From Mesobacterium_A sp034670065 (GTDB lineage: Bacteria; Pseudomonadota; Alphaproteobacteria; Rhodobacterales; Rhodobacteraceae): a stretch of DNA of 64,000 nucleotides. How positions within the stretch are numbered: the first letter of the stretch is position 1; each line of letters starts with the position of its first letter. The stretch spans positions 1 to 64,000 of the forward strand of contig JAXMOG010000006.1 in NCBI GenBank assembly GCA_034670065.1. Reading direction: 5' to 3'. A model generated the notes under the pieces. It made no database searches, was not told where the DNA came from, and was given only the letters and a program-made list of their open reading frames with translations. This document shows, one piece after another, positions 34,451 through 43,107 of this stretch. A program made the position numbers and the translations under genes.

Positions 34451-35182
34451 GTGGCAAACCCTGTTTTATCCCTGCGCGGAGTGACCAAACGCTTTGGCGG
34501 CCTTATGGCGGTCAACGCAATGGATTTTGACGTCGCAGAGCATGAGGTCGTTGGCCTGCTTGGGCCGAATGGGTCGGGCAAATCCACAACCTTGAACCTG
34601 GTGTCGGGTGCTTTGCCGCTGACTGAGGGCACTGTGTCGTTATGGGGTAGCCGTATTTCGGGACTGCCCGCGCAAACGATCAATCGCAAAGGTGTCAGCC
34701 GTACTTTTCAGCTGGTTCGTTTGTTGCCATCCATGAATGTGCGCGAAAACGTTGTGGCTGGGGCCGTTTTTGGGCACCGCCGCCATTGGGGGCAAGAGGC
34801 GCGCGATCACGCAGAGGCACTGCTTGAAAAGGTTGGGCTGGGTGGCAAGGGGGACATGGCGCTTGGTCAGTTGACCTATATCGACACCAAGCGCGTTGAA
34901 CTGGCCCGCACATTGGCCAGTGATCCCAAAGTTTTGCTGCTGGATGAATGGCTGGCAGGGCTGAACCCAACCGAATTGCAGATCGGGATCACCTTGATCA
35001 AATCCCTGCGCGATGAAGGCCGAACGATCATTCTGGTTGAACACGTGATGGATGCGATCCGGTCTTTATGTGACCGCTGCGTGGTTATGGCCGCAGGTAC
35101 CAAGATTGCCGAGGGCACGCCAACGCAAGTGCTGTCTGACCACGAAGTTATCCGCGCATATTTGGGGGATGACGATGCTTGA
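34451..35182 (+). CDS. Liv-type ABC transporter ATPase (LivG) with unusual signature motif
   Basis: A 243-residue ATPase. Walker A is GPNGSGKST (residues 38-46) and the Q-loop is in SRTFQLVR. The usual LivG signature (LSYGQ or LSGGQ) is replaced by LTYIDTK (141-147), and Walker B reads VLLLDEWLAGLNP (161-173), with Trp where Pro is usual. The catalytic Glu and switch His (LVEHVM) are kept, so it may be active with a modified signature. Start GTG 34451 has GAGAGGG eight bases upstream; a GTG at 34442 is possible. It overlaps the next gene. Confidence 0.85.
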   Translation: MANPVLSLRGVTKRFGGLMAVNAMDFDVAEHEVVGLLGPNGSGKSTTLNLVSGALPLTEGTVSLWGSRISGLPAQTINRKGVSRTFQLVRLLPSMNVRENVVAGAVFGHRRHWGQEARDHAEALLEKVGLGGKGDMALGQLTYIDTKRVELARTLASDPKVLLLDEWLAGLNPTELQIGITLIKSLRDEGRTIILVEHVMDAIRSLCDRCVVMAAGTKIAEGTPTQVLSDHEVIRAYLGDDDA

Positions 35183-36311
35183 GCTTAAAGATGTCACCGT
35201 CCGATATGGTCAGCACCGCGCATTGGAGAATGCCTCGGTAAATGTCGCCAAGGGCGAGATTGTTGTCATCCTTGGCGCCAATGGAGCGGGTAAATCAACG
35301 CTGCTCAAGGCGGCCAGCGGTATCTGCGAAGGCGTTGTGACGGGCAACATACAATTGGATGGCACCGATCTGACAGGGCTTGCAGCAAACAAGATCGTGG
35401 ATGCTGGGCTGGCGCTTGTCCCGGAAGGGCGCGGTGTCTTCCCCGAACTGACGGTACGGGAAAATCTGACCTTGGGGGCCTATTCCGCCCGTGCACGCGA
35501 CGACGAACAAATGACGTTGGAACGTGTTTGCAACCTGTTTCCGAAATTGCGCGAGCGGGCCAAACAGACCGTACGCACCATGTCTGGTGGTGAACAGCAA
35601 ATGGTCGCGATTGGTCGCGCGATGATGTCAAACCCGACCATCCTGACGCTGGATGAACCTTCGCTGGGTTTGTCGCCGCTCTTGTCAAAAGAGCTGTTCC
35701 ATAACCTTGCGCGGGTGCGTGAATTGGGGATTGGCGTGCTGATGGTAGAACAGAACGCCAAGCAATCCCTGGCGATAGCTGACCGTGGTTATCTGATCGA
35801 AAACGCGCATGTTGTGCATCAGGACAGTGCTGAAAACCTGATGCAGGATCCGGCTGTTCAGGCTGCGTATTTGGGTGCTGGAGGCAGCGAGCCGCCGAAG
35901 AATGCGCCCGAAACACAGGAGGTCATGCCAGAAACGGTTGCCGAGGCTTTTGCGATCAAACCGCGTAGCCAACAGACAAAATCAGCGGATGCGATACTGG
36001 GGCGTTCTGTGGATGATCTGGTTGCGGCAGCCAGTCGCCAAAGCAATGAAGCAAAAAGACAAATCCGCGCTACGCCTGCTTCGGATGTGCAGGTGCCCAC
36101 CGACCGATTGGCGGCCACGATTGCAGAGATCGAGCGCAGTGCACAGGAAGCGCGCAAGCGCTCCAAGCGAGTTCCAAACCCGCCTGCCGATGCACCTGCC
36201 AAGGCAGCTTCGCCCGCCGAAAAGCCGCCGCCTGTAATCGAGGTTTACCGTGCCCCCCGCGTAGAAGTGTACCGCCGCCAGCCTGACGGTGCCGGTTTTG
36301 AGAGGAAATAG
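35175..36311 (+). CDS. Liv-type ABC transporter ATPase (LivF) with a 140-residue C-terminal tail
   Basis: The first 236 residues are a normal LivF: Walker A GANGAGKST (34-42), PEGRGVFPELTV, signature MSGGEQQ (136-142), Walker B LTLDEPSLGL and switch His replaced by Gln in VEQNAKQSLA, as is usual for LivF. LivF normally ends near here. This protein continues for about 142 residues rich in Ala, Pro, Lys, Arg and Glu, ending with EVYRAPRVEVYRRQP, a doubled EVYR. No domain was recognised in the tail. It is in frame with no stop or shift, and the next gene follows one base later, so it is a genuine extension. Start 35175 (alternatively 35169) overlaps livG. Confidence 0.88.
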   Translation: MLELKDVTVRYGQHRALENASVNVAKGEIVVILGANGAGKSTLLKAASGICEGVVTGNIQLDGTDLTGLAANKIVDAGLALVPEGRGVFPELTVRENLTLGAYSARARDDEQMTLERVCNLFPKLRERAKQTVRTMSGGEQQMVAIGRAMMSNPTILTLDEPSLGLSPLLSKELFHNLARVRELGIGVLMVEQNAKQSLAIADRGYLIENAHVVHQDSAENLMQDPAVQAAYLGAGGSEPPKNAPETQEVMPETVAEAFAIKPRSQQTKSADAILGRSVDDLVAAASRQSNEAKRQIRATPASDVQVPTDRLAATIAEIERSAQEARKRSKRVPNPPADAPAKAASPAEKPPPVIEVYRAPRVEVYRRQPDGAGFERK

Positions 36312-36312
36312 G

Positions 36313-37779
36313 ATGCTTGATTCACAGTCACTGATCAAAGGCATGTTTATTGGCGGACACTGGGTTTCCGCCGAGCGGTCGTTTGACGACATCAACCCAT
36401 CCAATGGGGCTGTCTGGGCGCAAATTCCGGATGGTGGGCGTGCTGAAACGCGCTCTGCCATCCTTGCAGCCAAAGCGGCGTTTCCTGCTTGGGCTGCCAT
36501 GCACTTTCAGGACCGCGCCAAGATATTGCTCAAGGCAGCGGACATCTGGGAAAGGCGCAAGATGGATTACGTTGCCGCGGCGCAGGCCGAAGGTGGCGGT
36601 TGGTTCGGAAAGGGCATGTTCGAAGCTGGATATGTCCCCGAGGTTTTTCGCGCCGCGGCCGCCATGTGCTACAACGCCATTGGGGAAATGCTGCCATCAC
36701 AGCACGGCAAGGTGTCGATGGTTGAACGTGTTCCGATGGGCGTTGTTGGGGTGATCAGCCCATGGAACATGCCGGGTATCCTGACTGCGCGCGGCTTTGC
36801 CTTTCCGCTGGCTGCAGGCAATACGATCGTGCTGAAGCCTTCAGAAGACACCCCTTATGCAGGCGGTCTTTTCTTTGCCGAAGTGATGGAGGAGGCGGGC
36901 GTTCCCGAGGGCGTATTCAATGTCATCACATGTTCGCGTGACCGTGTGGCCGAGATGGGGGATGAACTGGTCGAAAACCCAATGGTCAAAGGTGTCTCCT
37001 TTACTGGGTCCACCCCGGTTGGGCGCCAGATCGCGGCCAAGGCAGGCGCACATCTAAAGAAGGCATGTGTTGAACTTGGCGGCAAAGACAGCCTGATCAT
37101 TCTGGAAGATGCGGATATGGAACGTGCCACCTCGGCGGCAAGTTTTGGCAGCTTCATGCATCAGGGGCAGATTTGCATGTCCGTCGAAAAGGTCTTGGTG
37201 CACGAAAGTATCTATCCGGAATTCCTGCATCAGTTTGTTGCCCGCGCGGCAAAACTGAAAACCGGTGATACGGCTGACAAAGGCAATGTGATCGGACCGT
37301 TGATCAATGATCGACAGGTTGCGCGGGTGCAATTTCAGATCGAAGATGCGATTTCCAAGGGGGCAAAGGTCGCTCTGGGCGGGCGTGTCTGGGACCGCTT
37401 TGTCGAACCAACGATTTTAACCAATGTCTCGCCGGATATGGCCGTTTGGCAGGATGAAACCTTTGGCCCGGTCGCTGTTGTGGTGCCCTTTCGAACCGAT
37501 GCAGAGGCCATCGCGCTGAATAACGACACGGAATACGGTCTCAGCGCAGGCATCATAACTGCGGATGAAAACCGCGCGCTTGAAATATCTCGCAAGCTGG
37601 AGACGGGGATGTGCCACGTGAACTGTTCGTCTGTGAATGACGAACCGCACGTGCCCTTTGGAGGTGCCAAAGCCTCTGGCGTTGGCAAACATGGAGGAAA
37701 ATGGTCGATGGAAACGTTTACTGAAACACGCTGGATCACGTTGGATCGTGGCGAGCGACCTTTCCCGCCGGTGTTTTGA
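36313..37779 (+). CDS. Aldehyde dehydrogenase, second copy in the operon
   Basis: A 488-residue aldehyde dehydrogenase with Cys288 in MHQGQICMSVEKV and Glu254 in ELGGKDSLIILEDAD. NAD-binding FTGSTPVGRQI, FGPVAVVVPF and the late PFGGAKASGVGKHGGKW are present. ELGGKDSL with IILEDAD is typical of aryl-aldehyde (benzaldehyde/vanillin-like) dehydrogenases. The ATG at 36313 follows GAGAGGAAATAGG. It is only modestly similar to the operon's first aldehyde dehydrogenase, so the two probably act on different aldehydes or chain positions. Confidence 0.88.
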   Translation: MLDSQSLIKGMFIGGHWVSAERSFDDINPSNGAVWAQIPDGGRAETRSAILAAKAAFPAWAAMHFQDRAKILLKAADIWERRKMDYVAAAQAEGGGWFGKGMFEAGYVPEVFRAAAAMCYNAIGEMLPSQHGKVSMVERVPMGVVGVISPWNMPGILTARGFAFPLAAGNTIVLKPSEDTPYAGGLFFAEVMEEAGVPEGVFNVITCSRDRVAEMGDELVENPMVKGVSFTGSTPVGRQIAAKAGAHLKKACVELGGKDSLIILEDADMERATSAASFGSFMHQGQICMSVEKVLVHESIYPEFLHQFVARAAKLKTGDTADKGNVIGPLINDRQVARVQFQIEDAISKGAKVALGGRVWDRFVEPTILTNVSPDMAVWQDETFGPVAVVVPFRTDAEAIALNNDTEYGLSAGIITADENRALEISRKLETGMCHVNCSSVNDEPHVPFGGAKASGVGKHGGKWSMETFTETRWITLDRGERPFPPVF

Positions 37780-38585
37780 TGAGCTGGGAACGCGCGCCCT
37801 TGTTGAAGGGTAAAACAATCGTTGTGACCGGGTCTGCCTCTGGCATCGGATTGGAAACCGCGCGGATTTGTACCGCGATGGGGGCCACGGTATTGGGCGT
37901 TGATCTGACCAAGCGGTTTGATCATGTCGAAGAATTCTATCGCGCTGACTTAACCGACGGTGCCACAATTGACGCTTTGATAGACGTGCTGCCCAAAGGC
38001 ATAGACGGGATCGCCAATATCGCTGGCCTGCCGCCAACTGCCCCGGCTGACAAGGTTCTGGCCGTCAATTTGTTTGGGTTGAAGCATTTGACATTGGGCT
38101 TGTTACCCAAATTGAATGATGGGGCCAGCATTGTGAACTTGGCCTCGCTTGCCGGGTTCGGCTGGGCTGATGCCATTGCGGCCATTCGCGCCAGCGAAGA
38201 CGTGCATGTGGATGACGCAGCGCGCTTTTCTGCGGATCATCAAATCACCAATGAAGGTGGGCGCAGTTACTTCTTTTCCAAGGAAGCTCTGATCGCGTGG
38301 ACCATGCAAAACCGCTGGACATGGCGCGACCGGGGCATTCGCATGAACTCGATCAGCCCCGGCCCGGTAGACACACCGATCCTTGGTGATTTTCTTGAAA
38401 CCCTTGGTGCACGTGCTGAAGAAGACGCTCGCATTATGGATCGCCCCGGAACCCCAGAAGACATCGCGCCGGTTGTCGCGTTCTTGCTGTCGGACATGAC
38501 AAAATGGATCCGCGGAACGAATATTCCCGCCGACGGCGGCATGTCATCAAACATCCTGTGCGAGATGCACGGGCTGTCATCATAA
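37779..38585 (+). CDS. Short-chain dehydrogenase, coniferyl-alcohol-dehydrogenase-like
   Basis: A 268-residue SDR. NAD binding is at VVTGSASGIGLETARI, the NAG motif is IANIAGLPPTAP, and the active site is SYFFSKEALIAW. Between the central strand (VNLASLAGFGW) and the Tyr lies a roughly 40-residue insertion, the layout of the 3-alpha-hydroxysteroid dehydrogenase/coniferyl alcohol dehydrogenase subgroup. It probably oxidises an alcohol to the aldehyde used by the neighbouring aldehyde dehydrogenases. It begins inside the stop of the preceding gene (TGATG). Confidence 0.85.
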   Translation: MSWERAPLLKGKTIVVTGSASGIGLETARICTAMGATVLGVDLTKRFDHVEEFYRADLTDGATIDALIDVLPKGIDGIANIAGLPPTAPADKVLAVNLFGLKHLTLGLLPKLNDGASIVNLASLAGFGWADAIAAIRASEDVHVDDAARFSADHQITNEGGRSYFFSKEALIAWTMQNRWTWRDRGIRMNSISPGPVDTPILGDFLETLGARAEEDARIMDRPGTPEDIAPVVAFLLSDMTKWIRGTNIPADGGMSSNILCEMHGLSS

Positions 38586-38598
38586 GAGAGGCCACATC

Positions 38599-40161
38599 AT
38601 GTCAGCACTGGCTTGGTTCATCATCATCTTACTTGGTGCGGCGATCATCATCGCGTTGGCCGCGGCATTTTACAGACGGGCGACCAACGAGGTTGCGCTT
38701 GTGCGAACCGGACTTGGCGGGCGACGCGTTGTCATTGACGGGGGGACTCTGGCGATCCCGTATTTTCATGAGATCAACAGGGTCAATATGCAGACCCTGC
38801 GCATGGATGTGGCCCGGTCAGGTGAGGGCTCTCTGATCACCAAGGATCGCCTGCGCGTTGACGTGGGCGCTGAATTCTATGCCAGCGTCACGCCAAGCGA
38901 TGATTCAGTGACACGCGCGGCGCAGACTTTGGGCAAACGGGTGTTTCAGCCTGATCAGTTGAAAGGCCTTATCGAGGGTATGATGATCGACGCTTTGCGA
39001 TCGGTCGCCGCCCAAATGACGATGGATGAATTGCACGAGAACCGCACCGTCTTTGTGACGCAGGTGCGCGATGCGCTGACAGATACACTGGCGAATTACG
39101 GTCTTCAGCTGGATTCCGTTTCTTTGACAGCTCTTGATCAAACACCCTTTACGGCGTTGGACGAAAACAACGCATTCAATGCTGTAGGTATGCGCAAATT
39201 GGCCGAGGTTATTGCCAAATCCAAAAAAGAACGCGCCGAGATTGATGGTGACAGTCAGGTCAGCGTAGCGCGTGCTGCGATGGAGTCTGAGCGGCGCAAA
39301 TTGGAAATCAATCTTGAACAGCGGCGGGCGGAAATCGCCCAGATGCAAGAGGTTGAGACACTTATCGCGGCACAGCTGTCTGAAATTGCGGCGCATAAAG
39401 CCGATAGCGAACGCTCTGCGGCGTTCTCTCGCATCAAAATGGAACAAGATATCGCGTCGGCCGATATTGCAAAGGAACAGGCCCTGCGCATGGCGGAGAT
39501 TGACCAAGTGCTTGCCCTTGAAGCCGCGGAACAAAATCGTGCCATTTCATTTGCGGCGAAATCCCAGGAAGAAAGCCGCGCCCACGCCGAGGCGGACACC
39601 GCCCGGATCGACGCTGTGAAGGCGGCAGAAGCCGTTCAAACCGCGCGCCAGATGGCCGAAGCCGAGCGACGTAAAGCTCTGGCCTTGATCTCGGCGCAGG
39701 AACAGGCAGAGGCTGCCTCGATGCGCGCAAAGATCACAGCCGCTAGCGACAAGGCGACCGCTGCAGACAAGACTGCCGCTAAACGCGAAGAGGCAGAGGC
39801 GCTCAAGGCGATCAAGCTGGCAGAGACCGAGGCCAGCCTTGCGCAAATCAATGCAGAAAATGCGCGATCTGATGCTCAGGTCGCGATGGCGTTGGAGATG
39901 GCTCGCCTTGAGGCATTGCCGAAAATCCTGACGGAGATGGTGAAGCCGGCTGAAAAGATCAACGGTATCTCGATCAATCAAATCAGTGGTTTGGATCGTA
40001 GCGGCGGTCAGGGATCAACTTCGCCTATAAGCCAAACGGTAGATGCGATTATGGACATGGCGGTTTCACTTCCTGCCCTAAAGAAGCTTGGGGATAGTAT
40101 TGGTGTCGATCTGGATACGGCACTGACCAAGGGTAAGTCCGATACCAAAGATGACGGCTAG
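38599..40161 (+). CDS. SPFH-domain (flotillin/YqiK-like) membrane protein
   Basis: A 520-residue protein. An N-terminal membrane anchor (FIIILLGAAIIIALAAAFYR, about residues 6-25) is followed by an SPFH/band 7 domain to about residue 200 (EVALVRTGLGGRRVVIDGG, RVDVGAEFYASV). A long, Ala/Glu/Lys-rich coiled coil spans about 210-430 and a short C-terminal flotillin tail carries PKILTEMVKPAEKI. This matches bacterial flotillins/YqiK, which form membrane scaffolds. YqiK-like genes are often next to an NfeD-like gene; none is here. The gene follows the SDR by 13 bases, so it is the last gene of the catabolic operon. Confidence 0.88.
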   Translation: MSALAWFIIILLGAAIIIALAAAFYRRATNEVALVRTGLGGRRVVIDGGTLAIPYFHEINRVNMQTLRMDVARSGEGSLITKDRLRVDVGAEFYASVTPSDDSVTRAAQTLGKRVFQPDQLKGLIEGMMIDALRSVAAQMTMDELHENRTVFVTQVRDALTDTLANYGLQLDSVSLTALDQTPFTALDENNAFNAVGMRKLAEVIAKSKKERAEIDGDSQVSVARAAMESERRKLEINLEQRRAEIAQMQEVETLIAAQLSEIAAHKADSERSAAFSRIKMEQDIASADIAKEQALRMAEIDQVLALEAAEQNRAISFAAKSQEESRAHAEADTARIDAVKAAEAVQTARQMAEAERRKALALISAQEQAEAASMRAKITAASDKATAADKTAAKREEAEALKAIKLAETEASLAQINAENARSDAQVAMALEMARLEALPKILTEMVKPAEKINGISINQISGLDRSGGQGSTSPISQTVDAIMDMAVSLPALKKLGDSIGVDLDTALTKGKSDTKDDG

Positions 40162-40323
40162 TCCTCGGTTGGGGAAGGAGTGGTCTTTTTAGAATGACCG
40201 TTGAGGCCGCCTTTTGGGGCCAGCTCTGATCCGCCGGGGTGGTATGTTCCGGTTTTTCCGTATTCGGGCACGCAGAGTGTTCGTGGGTTCAAACAGTGCC
40301 ACGGCTGGTCAGATGACAATTTG

Positions 40324-40349
40324 GTTACCGGCCCCATTTGGGGGGTAAT
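40324..40349. promoter_or_regulatory. Inverted repeat in the intergenic region upstream of the dioxygenase gene
   Basis: GTTACC (40324-40329) and GGTAAT (40344-40349) flank an inner CCCC-ATTT-GGGG stem. It lies 69 bases before the dioxygenase start, in a 256-base gap after the flotillin gene that holds no other visible feature. It could be an operator or the terminator of the upstream operon; evidence is limited to symmetry. Confidence 0.3.
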
Positions 40350-40417
40350 TTTGGCGACGGAAACCACAAGTAGGTTCGTATACTCAAACACAGAGTTTTA
40401 GCAGGAGCCCTTGAGAT

Positions 40418-41044
40418 ATGGTGAAATCAACGAAAACCCGCCGGGATGTGATTGGAAGCGCCATTGGCACTTTGTGCTTTGCCGCGATGGCCAAGCCGCT
40501 TTCTGCCGCAGAGGCAACGCCGCGTGCGACCGAAGGCCCGTTTTACCCAACACCCGCTATGCGCGGTGCGGATGTAGACAACGACCTTGTCAAAGTCATT
40601 GGCGCTGTGCGTGAAGCCGGGGGAGAGGTCATCACTCTGAAAGGTCGCGTTCTCAACAAGCAAGGCGCGCCATTGGCGAATATGCGTGTTGAAATTTGGC
40701 AGTGCGATATGAACGGCAAGTATCTTCACACCGGGGATCGTCAAAACGTGGAATTTGATACAGGGTTTCAGGGCTTTGGTCATGACATCACCAATGAAGA
40801 TGGCCAGTTTGTTTTTCGTACGATCAAGCCCGTAACCTATCCGGGGCGAACGCCGCATATTCACGCCAAGGTTTTTGAGGGCAGCAAAGAAGTTCTGACG
40901 ACGCAGTTCTACATCGCGGGTCATCCGGCCAATGGTAGAGATCGTATCTTTTCTCGTATGTCCGACAGCGCGGCAAATGCCGTTTCAATGGTGTTTTCGC
41001 CTACGAACAACGGTGTGGAAACAACAATCGACGTTGTGATCTGA
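40418..41044 (+). CDS. Tat-exported intradiol ring-cleavage dioxygenase-like protein
   Basis: A 208-residue single-chain protein of the dioxygenase C family (PcaH/PcaG-like). A twin-arginine leader is visible at the N terminus: KTRRDVIGSAIG and then a hydrophobic run to PLSAAEA. The four iron ligands can be placed: Tyr102 (NGKYLHTG), Tyr141, His147 and His149 in TYPGRTPHIHAKV. The Tyr-Tyr distance (39) equals that of protocatechuate 3,4-dioxygenase beta chain, but the Tyr-His loop is seven residues shorter. Such exported members cut catechol-type rings or act on related phenols outside the cytoplasm. No partner subunit is present. Confidence 0.8.
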   Translation: MVKSTKTRRDVIGSAIGTLCFAAMAKPLSAAEATPRATEGPFYPTPAMRGADVDNDLVKVIGAVREAGGEVITLKGRVLNKQGAPLANMRVEIWQCDMNGKYLHTGDRQNVEFDTGFQGFGHDITNEDGQFVFRTIKPVTYPGRTPHIHAKVFEGSKEVLTTQFYIAGHPANGRDRIFSRMSDSAANAVSMVFSPTNNGVETTIDVVI

Positions 41045-41095
41045 CTGAGCGATTGCATGGTTGGTCGCAGGTTTTTGGACGGGCTTAACAGTGGG

Positions 41096-42301
41096 CTAAG
41101 GTGCTGTGGCAGCGGCACGTCCGGCGGCTTCGCCCGTTGCGAAGGCAGTGCCCATCACACGGATCGAACCGTAGGCGATAGGATCAGCGCCGATCAGGCG
41201 ACCCGCGAAGTAAACGTTTTCCAGCCCCTTCGCTCTGATGCAATCCAGCGGAATATCGGCATAGCCTGCGCCACCAATCGGACTGTAAACAGGGTTGCCG
41301 GGGACAGAATGGTTTTCAATGGGCCAGACAGCCTTGGCAACTCCATCTGTTCTTTGGCGCCCAGTCAGTAGGTCTTCGGCTGTCAATTCGTACCGGGCCG
41401 GCGGATGGCGGCTTTCGCGAATGCCGATTTGAGGACCGGTGGAGGCAAGGTAGGCGTTTTGAAATCCCGGCACATGGTCGCGCAGCACCTGCACATAGTC
41501 CTGTGCGGCTTCGCGGGCGACCTGTTCGGCCTTGGTAAAGCTTTCGGATGACAGATCAGGTATAGCGTGATCAAACATCATCCACCACATTTCACCGCTG
41601 CGTGGTACTTCGGTGAAAATACCGCCATCCGTGCGGGTGGCGGGAAAACGGCCAGACTTATTGTAGGCATGGAAACCCGCAATAACGGCAGCACGATCTA
41701 TTGGCACCGATCTGTCGCGCCCGCCTACCAGCACGGGGGCCGAGACGGCCTGTAAGTGCCCCTGATCGTTCCCAGTGCGGCAGGTCAATCCCGCAAGCAA
41801 AGACAGGTTGGCATCACCCGTGGCGTCAACAAACGCCTCTGCTGCCACACGTCTGCGGCCATCCATTCCTGCAAGGGTTACAGATTCAATACGATCTGCG
41901 GTTCGTGATACCGCTGCCACACGAGTGTGGAGCAATACACCCACGCCGGCCTTTGCCAAAACTCGGTCCAGCGCCAGTTTAACGGCTTCAGGTTCCAGCA
42001 AAATGATCCAGTTTCGCGTGGTAGGGGAGCAGAACGGATCACAGTTCACACCAAGTATGCGCATTTCATCAAGAACCAGATCAGCCACACCCGCAACGGC
42101 TTTGATCGGTGTGTCGCCTTGCTGGAAAAACCCGCAATATGCCAAGACATTCGATGTTGTCGCAGCGCCGCCGAGAAATCCGTATTTTTCGACCAATAGC
42201 ACCTTGGCGCCTTCTTGCGCGGCCCCCAATGCCGCCCCAACACCGCCTGCGCCACCGCCTGCAACGATGACGTCATAATCCGCTTCGGGCTTGCGGCTCA
42301 T
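41096..42301 (-). CDS. FAD-dependent oxidoreductase (FAD_oxidored family)
   Basis: A 401-residue flavoprotein. The FAD loop is VIVAGGGAGGVGAALGAAQE near the N terminus and a second FAD contact is FVDATGDANLSLLAGL; the C-terminal ENVYFAGRLIGADPIAYGSI segment closes the domain. It belongs to the FAD-binding family PF12831, many members of which sit in catabolic or thiazole-like clusters; no substrate is known. Its start overlaps the stop of the permease gene upstream (42298-42301), so it is translated with the NMT1-type transporter as its fourth gene. Confidence 0.8.
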   Translation of the reverse strand: MSRKPEADYDVIVAGGGAGGVGAALGAAQEGAKVLLVEKYGFLGGAATTSNVLAYCGFFQQGDTPIKAVAGVADLVLDEMRILGVNCDPFCSPTTRNWIILLEPEAVKLALDRVLAKAGVGVLLHTRVAAVSRTADRIESVTLAGMDGRRRVAAEAFVDATGDANLSLLAGLTCRTGNDQGHLQAVSAPVLVGGRDRSVPIDRAAVIAGFHAYNKSGRFPATRTDGGIFTEVPRSGEMWWMMFDHAIPDLSSESFTKAEQVAREAAQDYVQVLRDHVPGFQNAYLASTGPQIGIRESRHPPARYELTAEDLLTGRQRTDGVAKAVWPIENHSVPGNPVYSPIGGAGYADIPLDCIRAKGLENVYFAGRLIGADPIAYGSIRVMGTAFATGEAAGRAAATAP

Positions 42302-43107
42302 GAACGCCAGCCAAGCAAGCGGCGTTCGATCAATCCAATTGTGGTGCTGAGCAAAATCCCCAGAAGCGACAGGATGACGACACCAGCAAACAATCGTTCA
42401 AGGTCATAAAGAGAGCCCGCCTCAAGTATATAGGCACCAATCCCGTATTCAGCGCCCAGCATTTCGGCAGCGACCAGTAGGATGATGGCGATCGACAGGG
42501 AAATCCGCAGCCCGGACAGAATTCCCGGCATGGCACCTGGCAACACAATTTTGCGAACGATTGACAACCAGGACAGGCCAAAGCTTTGCCCCATGCGGAT
42601 AAGAGAGCGATCAACATTATCAACCGCGCCATAGGTCGCCACAACAGTTGGCGTAAAGGTGCCAAATGCGATCAGCGCGTATTTAGAGGCTTCATCAATC
42701 CCAAACCAAATTACGAACAGTGGCAGCAAAGCGATTTTCGGGATCGGAAAGATCGCCGCGACCAATGGCACCAAGCCCGCGCGAACGTAGGAAAACAAAC
42801 CAATCAGAACGCCAACGCCAATGCCAAAACTGGCCCCGATGGCCGCACCAACAGCAAGCCTGCTAAGTGATGGCACAAGATGTTTGAACAGCATCCCGCT
42901 ATCCCAAAGCTCTTTGAATGTGGCCAATACATCTGAGGGCTTGGGCAGTGTCAAAGACGTGATCCAACCGGCTTGGGTGCCCCATTCCATAATACCAATC
43001 AGGGCAACAAAGACGAAGACGCCAATCCAACGATACGGCTTTGGTGCAAAGCCACCGCCACGAAAACGAACCTCTATAGGGCCTTGGTCAGCGCCGAGAT
43101 CAGACAT
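42298..43107 (-). CDS. NMT1/SsuC-type ABC transporter permease
   Basis: A 269-residue BPD_transp_1 permease. Several hydrophobic helices surround the coupling motif QSFGLSWLSIVRKIVLPGAM, the EAA loop typical of SsuC/TauC. The N terminus starts MSDLGADQGP (ATG 43107), overlapping the ATPase stop region by eight bases. It carries the ligand taken up by the adjacent binding protein. Confidence 0.88.
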   Translation of the reverse strand: MSDLGADQGPIEVRFRGGGFAPKPYRWIGVFVFVALIGIMEWGTQAGWITSLTLPKPSDVLATFKELWDSGMLFKHLVPSLSRLAVGAAIGASFGIGVGVLIGLFSYVRAGLVPLVAAIFPIPKIALLPLFVIWFGIDEASKYALIAFGTFTPTVVATYGAVDNVDRSLIRMGQSFGLSWLSIVRKIVLPGAMPGILSGLRISLSIAIILLVAAEMLGAEYGIGAYILEAGSLYDLERLFAGVVILSLLGILLSTTIGLIERRLLGWRS

